From Aeromicrobium sp. Leaf350 (lineage in GTDB: Bacteria; Actinomycetota; Actinomycetes; Propionibacteriales; Nocardioidaceae), in contig NZ_CAKASL010000002.1 in assembly GCF_916858655.1 (NCBI RefSeq), forward strand, positions 372,001-436,000: a stretch of 64,000 nucleotides of DNA, read 5' to 3'. Shown here one piece after another: positions 35,812 to 45,694 of this stretch. Each line of letters starts with the position of its first letter. The first letter of the stretch is position 1. The notes under the pieces were generated by a model. It saw only the letters and a program-made list of their open reading frames with translations, was not told the DNA's origin and did not search any database. The position numbers were made by a program, and so were the translations under genes.

Positions 35812-36618
35812 ATGTCCGTACTCGACGAGATTCTCGCCGGCGCAGCCGCCGACCTCGAGGAGCGCATGGCCGTCACGACGCTCGACGACCTCAAGGCCAA
35901 GGCGGCACGTCAGCCCGAGGCGCGCGACCCGATGCCGGCCTTCCGTGCCGAGGGCGTCTCGGTCATCGCCGAGGTCAAGCGGTCCAGCCCCAGCAAGGGC
36001 GCCCTCGCGACGATCACCGATCCCGCGTCGCTCGCGGCCGACTACGCGGCCGGCGGCGCGGCCGCCATCAGCGTGCTCACCGAGCAGCGCCGCTTCGGCG
36101 GCACCCTCGACGACCTTCGCGCGGTGCGTGGCACGGTCGACGTCCCGGTGCTGCGCAAGGACTTCATCACGACCTCGTACCAGCTGTGGGAGGCCCGTGC
36201 CGCGGGCGCCGACATGGCCCTGCTCATCGTGGCCGCCCTCGAGCAGAACGCGCTCGTCAGCCTGATCGAGCGCGCCGTCTCGATCGGCCTGACGCCGCTC
36301 GTCGAGGTGCACGACGAGGAGGAGGTCGACCGCGCCGTGGGTGCGGGAGCCGACCTCATCGGCGTCAACGCCCGCAACCTCAAGACCCTCGAGGTCGATC
36401 GCGGCACGTTCGCGCGCCTCGCCCCGCGCATCCCGTCGACCGCCGTGTCGGTGGCCGAGTCGGGCGTGCGCGGTCCGCACGACGTCATCGAGTACGGCCG
36501 TCACGGTGCCAACGTGGTGCTCGTGGGCGAGACCCTCGTGCGCGACGACGACCCGCGAGCCTCCGTCGCCGACCTGGTCGCCGCCGGTTCGCACCCCGCC
36601 CTGCAGCACAGGAGCTGA
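35812..36618 (+). CDS. trpC: Indole-3-glycerol phosphate synthase TrpC
   Basis: TrpC closes the indole ring from CdRP. The 268-residue (beta/alpha)8 protein has [14 protein letters not shown] (catalytic Lys and Glu), [45 protein letters not shown] and VAESGV, matching the family throughout. ATG 35812 with GAGGAGG is the start; an earlier in-frame extension lacks homology. It leads the trpCBA-lgt run. trpE, trpD and trpG are not in the window. Confidence 0.97.
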   Translation: MSVLDEILAGAAADLEERMAVTTLDDLKAKAARQPEARDPMPAFRAEGVSVIAEVKRSSPSKGALATITDPASLAADYAAGGAAAISVLTEQRRFGGTLDDLRAVRGTVDVPVLRKDFITTSYQLWEARAAGADMALLIVAALEQNALVSLIERAVSIGLTPLVEVHDEEEVDRAVGAGADLIGVNARNLKTLEVDRGTFARLAPRIPSTAVSVAESGVRGPHDVIEYGRHGANVVLVGETLVRDDDPRASVADLVAAGSHPALQHRS

Positions 36619-36623
36619 CGCTG

Positions 36624-37825
<1,202 letters not shown>

Positions 37826-37829
<4 letters not shown>

Positions 37830-38623
37830 CGCTCATCGACGACCTCTTTGCGCGCACGCGCGCCGAGAACCGCGCCGCCCTGGTCGGCTACCTGCCGGCC
37901 GGCTTCCCGACGGTCGAGCAGTCCAAGCGCGCCATCGCCACCCTGGTCGAGAACGGTGTCGACCTGGTCGAGGTGGGGCTGCCCTACAGCGACCCGGTGA
38001 TGGACGGTCCCACGATCCAGGCCGCCGCCGAGACCGCGCTGGCGGGCGGCACCAAGGTCGACGACGTCATCGAGGTCGTGCGGGCCACGGCGGCCCTCGG
38101 GGTGCCGACGGTCGTCATGACCTACTGGAACCCTGTCGAGCGCCGCGGCGTCGACCTCTTCTCCAGCCTGCTCGCGGACGCCGGGGGAGCCGGCCTCATC
38201 ACGCCCGACCTCATCCCCGACGAGGGCGCCGAGTGGGACCGCGCCTCGCGCGCCCACGGTCTCGACCGCATCTACCTCGTGTCGCCGTCGTCGACCGACG
38301 AGCGCATGGCGCTGACCGCCGAGGCGGCCAGCGGATTCATCTACGCCACGGCCGTGATGGGCGTTACGGGCCAGCGCACCGAGACCTCCAGCCTCGCGCC
38401 GGAGCTGGTCGCCCGCCTCCGTGCGGTCACCGACAAGCCGATCGGCGTGGGCCTCGGCGTCAGCAACGGCGCCCAGGCCGCCGAGGTGGCCGCGTTCGCC
38501 GACGCCGTCATCGTGGGGAGCGCCCTCGTACGCTGCCTCCTGGACGCCGAGGACGAGCAGCAGGGCCTCGACGCGCTGGCGGCCCTGACCCGAGACCTGC
38601 GTGCCGGAATGGAGCGATCGTGA
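37826..38623 (+). CDS. trpA: Tryptophan synthase alpha subunit
   Basis: TrpA cleaves indole glycerol phosphate and passes indole to TrpB. The 265-residue barrel has [33 protein letters not shown] with the catalytic Glu and Asp, and [13 protein letters not shown] and GVGLGVSNG toward the phosphate site. The GTG at 37826 overlaps the trpB stop (GTGA), and lgt overlaps its end. Complete and normal in length. Confidence 0.97.
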
Positions 38624-39546
38624 ACTTCGTGACCTACATCCCCAGCCCCGAGACGGGCGTCTGGGAGATCGGTCCCTTCCCGCTCCGTGCCTACGCGCTC
38701 GGCATCATCATCGGTGCCCTGCTCGCGATCTGGATCGGTGAGCGCCGGTTCCAGGCGCGCGGCGGCCAGGAGGGCGTCATCGCCGACGTCGCGATCTGGG
38801 CCATCCCGTTCGGCATCGTGGGCGCCCGCCTGTACCACGTGGCCACCGACCCGGAGCTCTACTTCGCCGAGGGGCGCAGCGCGATCGACGCGCTCAAGAT
38901 CTGGCAGGGCGGTCTCGGCATCTGGGGCGCCATCGCCGGCGGTGCCATCGGCGCGATCATCGCCGCGAAGCGCTCCGGCGTGTCGTTCTCGGCGGTCGCC
39001 GACGCGGTCGCCCCGGGACTGCTCGTCGCGCAGGCGGTCGGCCGGCTCGGCAACTACTTCAACCAGGAGCTCTTCGGCAAGCCGACGACGCTCCCGTGGG
39101 GGCTCGAGATCGATCCGGGCAACCGTCCGCTCGACTACATCCAGTACGCGACGTTCCACCCGACGTTCCTCTACGAGCTGCTCTGGAACCTCGCAGCCGC
39201 GGCGCTGCTGGTCTACCTCGACAAGAAGTACCGCTTCACGGGCGGCCGGGCGTTCTGGCTCTACGTCATGCTCTACACCGCGGGGCGCTTCTGGATCGAG
39301 CAGCTGCGCATCGACGACGTCAACGAGATCGGGTTCTGGCGCCTCAACGTCTGGACCTCGCTGATCGTGTTCGCGGTCGCGACGTTCCTCTTCCTCCGCT
39401 CGCGCGGCGCGGCAGGCGGCGACGTCGAGAAGTCGGGTGACACGACCGACGCCGAGACCTCGGACGACGTCGAGGTCGACAGCTCCGTCGACGACGACTC
39501 CCCCTCGGCCGACGCCGACGCGCCGCGTCGCCCCGACACGCCCTGA
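38620..39546 (+). CDS. lgt: Prolipoprotein diacylglyceryl transferase Lgt
   Basis: Lgt attaches diacylglycerol to the lipobox cysteine of prolipoproteins in the membrane. The 308-residue protein has seven hydrophobic segments, with GPFPLRAYALGIIIG, IPFGIVGARLYHV, the signature GRLGNYFNQELFGKPT, and PTFLYELLWNL. A disordered acidic tail of about 40 residues follows the last helix. GTG 38620 overlaps the trpA stop. Its placement after trpA is standard in actinobacteria, and several lipoproteins encoded here (46 kb, 42 kb) are its substrates. Confidence 0.96.
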   Translation: MNFVTYIPSPETGVWEIGPFPLRAYALGIIIGALLAIWIGERRFQARGGQEGVIADVAIWAIPFGIVGARLYHVATDPELYFAEGRSAIDALKIWQGGLGIWGAIAGGAIGAIIAAKRSGVSFSAVADAVAPGLLVAQAVGRLGNYFNQELFGKPTTLPWGLEIDPGNRPLDYIQYATFHPTFLYELLWNLAAAALLVYLDKKYRFTGGRAFWLYVMLYTAGRFWIEQLRIDDVNEIGFWRLNVWTSLIVFAVATFLFLRSRGAAGGDVEKSGDTTDAETSDDVEVDSSVDDDSPSADADAPRRPDTP

Positions 39547-39585
39547 CCATGTGGACGACGACGCCGCGGCCCGCCGGTCCGCGGC

Positions 39586-39591
39586 TAGGGT
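39586..39591 (+). promoter_or_regulatory. -10 element (TAGGGT) of the helicase gene
   Basis: TAGGGT at 39586-39591 is seven bases from ATG 39599 with no Shine-Dalgarno sequence, so the helicase mRNA is probably leaderless. No LexA box is seen in the 52-base gap. Confidence 0.55.
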
Positions 39592-39598
39592 GACGCGC

Positions 39599-41545
39599 AT
39601 GCCCGAAGCCGAGACGAGCCGCGTCCGTGACGTGCTCCACGCCGCCGTCGGCTCCGTGGGAGGCGTCGAGCGACCGGGCCAGGTCGAGATGGCCGAGGCC
39701 GTCGCAGCCGCGATGGAGGACGGCCGCCACCTGCTCGTGCAGGCGGGCACCGGCACCGGCAAGTCCCTCGGCTACCTCGTCCCGAGCCTGCTGCACGGCA
39801 AGCGCGTGGTCATCGCGACGGCCACGCTGGGCCTGCAGCACCAGCTCGTGCAGCGCGACATCCCGGCCCTGCTGAGCGGTGCGGCCGACGTGCTCGACGA
39901 GGTCCCGTCGCACGCCGTGCTGAAGGGGCGTTCGAACTACGCGTGCCTGCACCGGCTGCGGGTCGGTGTGCCCGACGACCAGGGCACGCTCGTCGAGATC
40001 CCCGAGGGCACGCTCGGTGCCGAGGTCGTCTCGCTGCGCGAGTGGGCCGAGGACCAGGCCGAGAACGCGGGTCCGGGCGACCGGGAGTCGGCGCCCTCGC
40101 ACACCGACCGCGGCTGGCGTCAGGTCAGCGTCACGGCTCGTGAGTGCCTCGGCGCCTCCAAGTGCGACTTCGCGCTCGAGTGCTTCGCCGAGAAGGCCAA
40201 GGCCAAGGCGCACGCGGCCCAGCTCGTCGTCACGAACCACTCGCTGCTCGCGATCGATGCGCAGGGCGACGTCCCCACGCTGCCGGAGCACGACGTCGTC
40301 GTGATCGACGAGGCCCACGAACTGGCTTCGCGCGTCACGCAGGCCGCCACGGTCGAGCTCGAGCCGGTCGTCGTCGAGCGAGCGGCCCGGCGGGCCCGCG
40401 GCCATCTCAAGGGCGGACGGGCCGCCGACGACCTGGCCGACGCCTCCGACGCCCTCGCCGACGTGCTGACCCGCACCGAGCCGGGTCGCATCGACCGGCC
40501 CACCGACGAGCTCCTCGACGTGCTCTCGCTCGTGCGCGACTCCGCCCGCGCCTGCATGTCCGACTTCAGCTCCGAGAAGGGCGGCGAGCCCGACGCCGCC
40601 CGGCAGCAGGCACGCGGACTTGTCGACGACGTGCGTCTGGTGGCCGAGCGCATGGCGGCCAGCAGCGCCTCGGACGTGCTGTGGGCGGCTGAGGGACGCT
40701 CCGGCGCCCGGCTGCACCTGGCGCCGCTCGACGTCGCCAGCATGCTCGCCAACAGCGTCTTCTCCGACCGCACGGTGGTGCTGACCAGCGCCACGCTCTC
40801 CCTCGGGGGCAGCTTCGACGCGGTGGTGCGGTCGGTCGGTCTGGGGTTCGGCGACCACGAGTGGACCGGCATCGACGTCGGCTCGCCGTTCGACTACGGC
40901 AAGCAGGGCGTGCTCTACGTCGCCAAGCACCTCCCGCCCCCGGGCCGCGAGGGCCCCAGCACGCAGCTCGCCGACGAGCTCGTCGACCTCGTGGAGGCCG
41001 CCGGCGGGCGCACCCTCGGGCTGTTCTCGTCGCGACGCGCCGCCGAGGCTGCGGCCGAGATCGTGCGCGACCGGCTCCCGGACCTCGAGATCCTCGTCCA
41101 GGGCGAGGCCCATCTCAGCGAGCTGACGCAGCGCTTCGTCGAGGACGAGCACAGCTGCCTGTTCGGCACGCTCGGCCTCTGGCAGGGGCTCGACGTCCCG
41201 GGCGCCACGTGCCAGCTCGTGCTGATCGACCGCATCCCGTTCCCGCGACCCGACGACCCGCTCATGGGGGCTCGGCAGCGGCTCGTCGAGAAGCACGGCG
41301 GCAACGGCTTCATGTCGGTGGCCGCCAGTCACGCCGCGCTGCTGCTCGCCCAGGGTGCCGGCCGCCTCATCCGTCGCGTCGACGACCGCGGCGTGGTGGC
41401 CGTGCTCGACTCCCGCCTCGCGACCGCCCGCTACGGCAGCTACCTGGCGGCCTCGTTGCCGCCGATGTGGCGCACGACCGACAAGGCCACCGTGATCGGC
41501 GCCCTCAAGCGTCTCGACCAGGTCGCCTCGGAGGCACGGGTCTGA
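39599..41545 (+). CDS. DinG/XPD-family ATP-dependent DNA helicase
   Basis: A superfamily 2 helicase of the DinG/Rad3 type, acting on DNA structures such as R-loops. The 648-residue protein has Walker A VQAGTGTGKSLGY (about residues 47-59), the Fe-S-type cysteines around CLHRLRV, CLGASKCDFALECF, the DEAH box VVIDEAHEL, and in the second lobe VLTSATLSLGG, LGLFSSRRAAEAA and the C-terminal QGAGRLIRR motif VI. All cysteines needed for an Fe-S cluster appear present (four). ATG 39599 is leaderless-like. Confidence 0.92.
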   Translation: MPEAETSRVRDVLHAAVGSVGGVERPGQVEMAEAVAAAMEDGRHLLVQAGTGTGKSLGYLVPSLLHGKRVVIATATLGLQHQLVQRDIPALLSGAADVLDEVPSHAVLKGRSNYACLHRLRVGVPDDQGTLVEIPEGTLGAEVVSLREWAEDQAENAGPGDRESAPSHTDRGWRQVSVTARECLGASKCDFALECFAEKAKAKAHAAQLVVTNHSLLAIDAQGDVPTLPEHDVVVIDEAHELASRVTQAATVELEPVVVERAARRARGHLKGGRAADDLADASDALADVLTRTEPGRIDRPTDELLDVLSLVRDSARACMSDFSSEKGGEPDAARQQARGLVDDVRLVAERMAASSASDVLWAAEGRSGARLHLAPLDVASMLANSVFSDRTVVLTSATLSLGGSFDAVVRSVGLGFGDHEWTGIDVGSPFDYGKQGVLYVAKHLPPPGREGPSTQLADELVDLVEAAGGRTLGLFSSRRAAEAAAEIVRDRLPDLEILVQGEAHLSELTQRFVEDEHSCLFGTLGLWQGLDVPGATCQLVLIDRIPFPRPDDPLMGARQRLVEKHGGNGFMSVAASHAALLLAQGAGRLIRRVDDRGVVAVLDSRLATARYGSYLAASLPPMWRTTDKATVIGALKRLDQVASEARV

Positions 41546-41551
41546 GCGGGA

Positions 41552-42055
41552 TCAGTCCCAGCCCTCGCAGGCCTCGTCGAACCACTCGTCGGCGGTCTTG
41601 CCGCGGCTGATCGTCGACTCCAGCAGGTCCAGACCGTCGTGGTCGACGACCTCCAGGTGCATCAGGTCGCCGGGACCGAGCCCGAGCCACGTCTGGATGT
41701 CGGCGCCCGGACCGTCGAGCGAGCCGGTGTTGTCGCGCGTCCAGCCGTAGACGGTGAGCTCCCCGTCCGGGACGACGGCCCCCATGCCCGCGTGTCGATG
41801 AATGATCGGTCCGATCCTCCAGGCGGACCGGTCGGACAGCCCCATCACGGGCTCGACGTCGATCGTGGTGTCGTCCGAGTCGTAGAGGGTCAGGCCATCG
41901 ACCCGATCTGAGCCGTCGCAGATGCGCACGTGCGCCACGAAGCCACCGTCGGGGTCGCGGCTGATCGCGATCTCACCGACGCTCGGCACGCTGCACGACG
42001 CCACCAGCGTCAGCATGCCGGCGACACCGAGACCTGCGACGAGCCGGCGATCCAT
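41552..42055 (-). CDS. Hypothetical lipoprotein
   Basis: A 167-residue exported protein. Its N-terminus (MDRRLVAGLGVAGMLTLVASC) is a lipoprotein signal peptide with lipobox VASC, cysteine at about residue 21. The rest is soluble and beta-rich (FVAHVRICDGS, ELTVYGWTRDN) with no family I recognise. ATG 42055 is the start; the frame upstream is not homologous to a signal peptide. It converges on the helicase gene six bases away and is divergent from galE. Confidence 0.75.
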   Translation of the reverse strand: MDRRLVAGLGVAGMLTLVASCSVPSVGEIAISRDPDGGFVAHVRICDGSDRVDGLTLYDSDDTTIDVEPVMGLSDRSAWRIGPIIHRHAGMGAVVPDGELTVYGWTRDNTGSLDGPGADIQTWLGLGPGDLMHLEVVDHDGLDLLESTISRGKTADEWFDEACEGWD

Positions 42056-42099
42056 GGACGCACCGTACGTGCCTGGGGCCCGCGTGTCTGCCGACCTCC

Positions 42100-42105
42100 T
42101 AGACT
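42100..42105 (+). promoter_or_regulatory. -10 element (TAGACT) of galE
   Basis: TAGACT at 42100-42105 is eight bases from ATG 42114, with no ribosome binding site between, indicating a leaderless galE mRNA. Confidence 0.55.
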
Positions 42106-42113
42106 CGCCCTCT

Positions 42114-43073
42114 ATGAGCATCGTGGTCACCGGCGGCGCCGGCTACATCGGATCGCACGTCGTCAGGGCCTTCGGGCTCGCCGGCCTGGACTGCGTCGTC
42201 GTCGACGACCTGTCGAGCGGTCACCGGGAGTTCGTGCCGGCCGACGTGCCGTTCGTCGAGGCGTCGCTGCTCGACACGGCCGCGCTCGAGGCCACGATGG
42301 CCGACTACGACGTGCAGGCCGTCGTGCACCTGGCGGGCTACAAGTACGCCGGGGTCTCGGTGGAGCGTCCGCTGCACACCTACGAGCAGAACGTGCAGGG
42401 AACCGTGAGCCTGCTTCAGGCCATGGACCGCAGCGGGGTCGACGCGATCGTGTTCTCCTCCAGCGCAGCCACGTACGGCACGCCGGACGTCGACATCGTG
42501 ACCGAGGAGACGCCCACCGCTCCCGAGTCGCCCTACGGGGAGACGAAGCTGATCGGGGAGTGGCTGCTGCGTGACGCCGAGCGGTCGGGCGGCACGCGCC
42601 ACACGTCGCTGCGGTACTTCAACGTCGTCGGCTCGGCCGTGCCGGAGCTCTACGACTCCAGCCCGCACAACCTCTTCCCGGTCGTGATCAAGGCGCTGCG
42701 CGAGGGTCGCACGCCGCGCATCAACGGCGACGACTACGACACGCCCGACGGGACGTGCGTGCGCGACTACGTGCACGTGGCCGACCTCGCGGAGGCGCAC
42801 GTCGTCGCCGCCCGGGCGCTGCTCGAGGGTCGCGACCTGGAGCGGGTCTACAACCTCGGCTGCGGCGACGGGGTCTCGGTGCGTCAGATCATGGACGCGG
42901 CCCGCGAGGTCTCCGACATCGACTTCACGCCGGAGATCGGCCCCCGTCGGCCCGGTGACCCGGCCCGCATCGTGGCCGCCGGCGAGCTCGCCGCTCGCGA
43001 CCTCGACTGGGAGGTGCGGCACTCGCTGGTCGACATGTTCCGCAGCGCCTGGGACGCGGGCCCGCAGGCCTGA
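42114..43073 (+). CDS. galE: UDP-glucose 4-epimerase
   Basis: GalE interconverts UDP-glucose and UDP-galactose. The 319-residue SDR protein starts VVTGGAGYIGSHVVR, with the NAD-binding motif, then FSSSAATYG (Ser of the catalytic triad), SPYGETKLIGE giving the Tyr-x3-Lys, and RYFNVVGS and VRDYVHVADLAEAHV, all GalE hallmarks. Actinobacterial galE makes galactosyl donors for the cell wall, but some SDRs of this class act on other sugars, so the substrate is inferred. Ends three bases before the lexA stop, convergent. Confidence 0.9.
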   Translation: MSIVVTGGAGYIGSHVVRAFGLAGLDCVVVDDLSSGHREFVPADVPFVEASLLDTAALEATMADYDVQAVVHLAGYKYAGVSVERPLHTYEQNVQGTVSLLQAMDRSGVDAIVFSSSAATYGTPDVDIVTEETPTAPESPYGETKLIGEWLLRDAERSGGTRHTSLRYFNVVGSAVPELYDSSPHNLFPVVIKALREGRTPRINGDDYDTPDGTCVRDYVHVADLAEAHVVAARALLEGRDLERVYNLGCGDGVSVRQIMDAAREVSDIDFTPEIGPRRPGDPARIVAAGELAARDLDWEVRHSLVDMFRSAWDAGPQA

Positions 43074-43076
43074 GGA

Positions 43077-43820
43077 TCACACCCGACGCAGGACCGCGGT
43101 GACCTTGCCGAGGATCGTGGCGTGGGTGCCGTCGATGGGGGAGTACTCCTGGTTGGCGGGCAGCAGCCAGACCTCGCCGTTCTTGCGCTGGAAGGTCTTG
43201 ACCGTGGCCTCGCCGTCGAGCATCGCGGCCACGATCTCGCCGTTCTCGGCGACGGGCTGCTGACGGATGACGACGTAGTCGCCGTCGCAGATCGCGACGT
43301 CGATCATGGAGTCGCCGCTGACCTCGAGCAGGAACAGGGTGCCGTCGCCGACGAGCGACTTGGGCAGGGGGAAGACGTCCTCCACCCGCTCCTCGGCGAG
43401 GATCGGCCCACCGGCGGCGATGCGGCCGACCATCGGCACATAGGTGGCGGTGGGCAACGAGTCGCGGATGCCGGTCTCGTCGACCACGGTCTCGTCGGCC
43501 GAGCTGACCGCGGGGCTGACGGCCGGGCGTGCGCCGATGCCGTCGGGCAGGAAGATCTCCATCGCGCGGGGGCGGAACGGATCGCGCCGGATGTAGCCCA
43601 TCTTCTCGAGCTGCTTGAGCTGGTGGGAGACCGACGACGTGCTGTGCAGACCGACTGCGGCACCGACCTCGCGCATGCTCGGCGGGTAGCCCCGCTGGGC
43701 CACCTCGTCGCGCAGGAACTCCAGGACGCGACGCTGACGCGCGGTCAGTCCGTCGGCGTCGGGCGGTCCGTCAGGCAGCTCACTGACGTTGGAGAGTTCG
43801 TCGGTGTCCTCGGTGCTCAT
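43077..43820 (-). CDS. lexA: LexA repressor
   Basis: SOS regulator, self-cleaved with RecA. The 247-residue product has an N-terminal winged helix ([28 protein letters not shown] region, residues ~29-60), an Ala-Gly cleavage site in GRIAAGGPI, the catalytic Ser in EVSGDSMID and Lys in GEATVKTF, followed by [19 protein letters not shown] 43820 has TAGCGT six bases upstream (minus 43832-43827), so its mRNA is probably leaderless. A LexA box at 43852-43867 lies in the upstream region, giving autoregulation. Confidence 0.97.
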   Translation of the reverse strand: MSTEDTDELSNVSELPDGPPDADGLTARQRRVLEFLRDEVAQRGYPPSMREVGAAVGLHSTSSVSHQLKQLEKMGYIRRDPFRPRAMEIFLPDGIGARPAVSPAVSSADETVVDETGIRDSLPTATYVPMVGRIAAGGPILAEERVEDVFPLPKSLVGDGTLFLLEVSGDSMIDVAICDGDYVVIRQQPVAENGEIVAAMLDGEATVKTFQRKNGEVWLLPANQEYSPIDGTHATILGKVTAVLRRV

Positions 43821-43851
43821 GGGGCAACGCTAGGACAGATGTTCGACGAGA

Positions 43852-43867
43852 TCAAACATCTGTTCGA
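43852..43867. promoter_or_regulatory. LexA (SOS) box of lexA
   Basis: TCAAACATCTGTTCGA at 43852-43867 matches the actinobacterial SOS box TCGAACnnnnGTTCGA with one mismatch. It is 20 bases upstream of the lexA -10 and begins in the stop codon of yihY. A GTTCGA half-site also occurs at 43841-43846. Confidence 0.85.
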
Positions 43868-44754
43868 GTGGGCGTGTCGGCGACGGCGTCCCGCTGGAGC
43901 TCGCGCTCGAGGGAGTCGGCCTCGGCGTCGCGCGGACGCTCGCCCTCGCCGACGGCCTCGTAGGAGGCGCCGATGAGGAGGGCGAAGAACCCGGCCCACA
44001 GCCACAGGAGCAGCACGACCACGCCGGCGAGCGCGCCGTAGGTCTTGCCGTAGCTGCCGAAGTTGTCGACGTACAGCGAGAAGCCGACCGAGGCGATGAG
44101 CCACGCGACGGCCGCACCGGTGACGCCCGGCGACCACAGCTTGGGCTTCTCCTGGCCCGACTCGGCGTCCGGCGCGCTGCGGATCACCAGGCCGAACCCG
44201 AGCACGATCGCCACGGCCAGCAGGAGGAAGCGTCCGACGTCCAGGAGCACGCGGGTGCCCGGGACGTCGATCAGGCTGTCGAGGATCGGGGGAGCGACGG
44301 CGACGAGGGTCACCGTGACGGCGAGGAACACTCCGGCGCCGACGGTCAGGCCCAGGGCGAGGAGCTTCTGCTTGAGGAAGTTGCGGGTCTGCAGGTTGCC
44401 GAGCATCGCGTTGATCGCGGTGACGAGGTTGGCCATGCCGCCGCTGGCGCTGTAGACGGCGAGCACGACGGCGATGAGGAATCCGATGCTGAGCGAGCTC
44501 GACGACGTCTGAGCCAGCGACTCGAGCTGGCCGGTGATGACCGAGGCGGCGTCCGCGGGCAGGGCGTCGGCGATGCTGTCGGACTGTCGCGCCACGGTCT
44601 CGGGACTGACCACCAGGCCGTACGTGAGCAGGCCGGCGATCATCGCGGGGAAGAGGGCCAGGAAGACGTAGAACGCCACCCCGGCCGCCAGCAGCGAGGC
44701 GTTGCGTTCGGACGCGAGCTTCCAGGCGGTCTTCAGGCGAGTGACGGCGGACAT
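43852..44754 (-). CDS. YihY/BrkB family membrane protein
   Basis: A 300-residue integral membrane protein of the YihY family (formerly annotated RNase BN). About six hydrophobic segments are visible, including AAGVAFYVFLALFPAMIAGLLTYG, SLSIGFLIAVVLAVYSASGGM, VGAGVFLAVTVTLVAVAPPIL and LAGVVVLLLWLWAGFFALLIGASYEAV. The N-terminal LKTAWKLASERNAS and the ASGGMANLVTAIN motif are typical. The start is ATG 44754 (MSAVTRLK), not the longer frame. Its stop codon lies in the LexA box. The role is unknown. Confidence 0.88.
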   Translation of the reverse strand: MSAVTRLKTAWKLASERNASLLAAGVAFYVFLALFPAMIAGLLTYGLVVSPETVARQSDSIADALPADAASVITGQLESLAQTSSSSLSIGFLIAVVLAVYSASGGMANLVTAINAMLGNLQTRNFLKQKLLALGLTVGAGVFLAVTVTLVAVAPPILDSLIDVPGTRVLLDVGRFLLLAVAIVLGFGLVIRSAPDAESGQEKPKLWSPGVTGAAVAWLIASVGFSLYVDNFGSYGKTYGALAGVVVLLLWLWAGFFALLIGASYEAVGEGERPRDAEADSLERELQRDAVADTPTRTDV

Positions 44755-45077
44755 GTCTTCGACCCTAGGCGGGAGTTCCGCGCCGCGCCTCTCGGCGGTC
44801 GCCACGGCTCTGTTCGACGCGCGATCGGCCGCTTCTGGCATGTGCCACAGGTCACAGTCGCCCCATTTGCCCAGGTCAGAGGCTTCTCGAGCAATCGTTC
44901 GCAAATTTGTTCGAATCAGGTCTTCACTTTTGTCCGACCCTGCCCGTATGGTCGTTCATGTGTTCGATCGAACGTCCGTTCGCACCAACCCCCGATCGAA
45001 TGACATCCCTCGGCTGAGGCCCGAGCGGACGTTCGAGAGAACACACCAACTTCCTCCTCTTCCCCACGGAGACCACC
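44755..45077. promoter_or_regulatory. Divergent yihY/LysM control region with several LexA-box-like sites
   Basis: No gene is visible in these 323 bases. A TTCACT (44923-44928) to TATGGT (44947-44952) pair with 18-base spacing could drive the LysM gene. Four sites resemble the SOS box TCGAACnnnnGTTCGA: 44887-44902 (two mismatches), 44899-44914 (two), 44968-44983 (one) and 45021-45036 (two). The third is the best and sits just after the predicted start of transcription. Confidence 0.75.
44968..44983. promoter_or_regulatory. Primary LexA box upstream of LysM gene
   Basis: TCGAACGTCCGTTCGC differs from the consensus dyad only at the last base. Placed 95 bases before ATG 45078 and just downstream of a likely -10, it should repress the LysM gene until SOS induction. 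Confidence 0.8.
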
Positions 45078-45527
45078 ATGAGCATCACCCACGACGAGCT
45101 TCCGCTGATCGACCTCGCGCCGTACTCCCGCGGCACCGAGGAGGCCCGCGACCGTCACCTCGCTCTGGTCCCGCACACCGCGGTCCCGGGCCGCACGGCG
45201 CGCGCGCCGCGTCCCGCGACGACGGGCGGCCTGCGCCTCACGCGCCGCGGTCGGGTGCTGCTCACGGTGCTCGCGCTCCTCGTCGTCACGGCGCTCATGG
45301 TCGTGTTCGGCTCGGGCACTGCCGCCACGAGCGACGCCGCCGAGATCACCGGCACCACCACCATCACGGTGCAGCCGGGGCAGACCCTGTGGTCGATCGC
45401 CGGCGAGGCCAACCCGGGCGGCGACGTCCGCGACACGATGGACGACATCGTCCAGCTGAACTCGCTCGTCAAGGGCGAGACGCTCCAGATGGGCACGCAG
45501 CTCGCCCTTCCGGTGTACGCCGACTGA
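45078..45527 (+). CDS. LysM-domain protein, probable SOS-induced cell-division suppressor
   Basis: A 149-residue protein: a soluble N-terminal ~55 residues, one transmembrane helix (RLTRRGRVLLTVLALLVVTALMV, about residues 55-77), then a LysM domain TITVQPGQTLWSIAGEAN...LQMGTQLALPV. This layout, the neighbouring lexA and the LexA boxes match ChiZ/DivS/YneA-type proteins that delay division after DNA damage. The LysM would bind septal peptidoglycan outside the membrane. Function in this organism is inferred from context. It is the last SOS gene before the accessory insert. Confidence 0.85.
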   Translation: MSITHDELPLIDLAPYSRGTEEARDRHLALVPHTAVPGRTARAPRPATTGGLRLTRRGRVLLTVLALLVVTALMVVFGSGTAATSDAAEITGTTTITVQPGQTLWSIAGEANPGGDVRDTMDDIVQLNSLVKGETLQMGTQLALPVYAD

Positions 45528-45541
45528 CGGCGCCACGATCT

Positions 45542-45659
45542 GGTCGGCGGGCCTTGGGTTGAGACTGACGCCCGCCGACCGGCACGACCCCGGGTCATCG
45601 ACCCGGATCCCGACACCGGGCAGTCACGCGCTGGGGAAGGCCGCGACTGCCCGGTGTCG
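45542..45659. terminator. Three consecutive stem-loops after the LysM gene
   Basis: Three perfect inverted repeats follow in series: GGTCGGCGGGC (45542-45552) with 45570-45580; CGGGTC (45591-45596) with 45600-45605; and CGACACCGGGCAGTC (45611-45625) with 45645-45659. They lie between the convergent LysM and PKD-like genes, so they probably end both transcripts. The 3' part of the last arm overlaps no CDS. Confidence 0.65.
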
Positions 45660-45694
45660 CGTCGCGTCGCGACTCAGTCCTCGTCCCCTGAGGG

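Noticed and set aside
39547-39598. LexA box controlling the DinG-type helicase
   Set aside because: No GTTCGA or TCGAAC element is in the 52-base gap, although DinG is SOS-controlled in E. coli.
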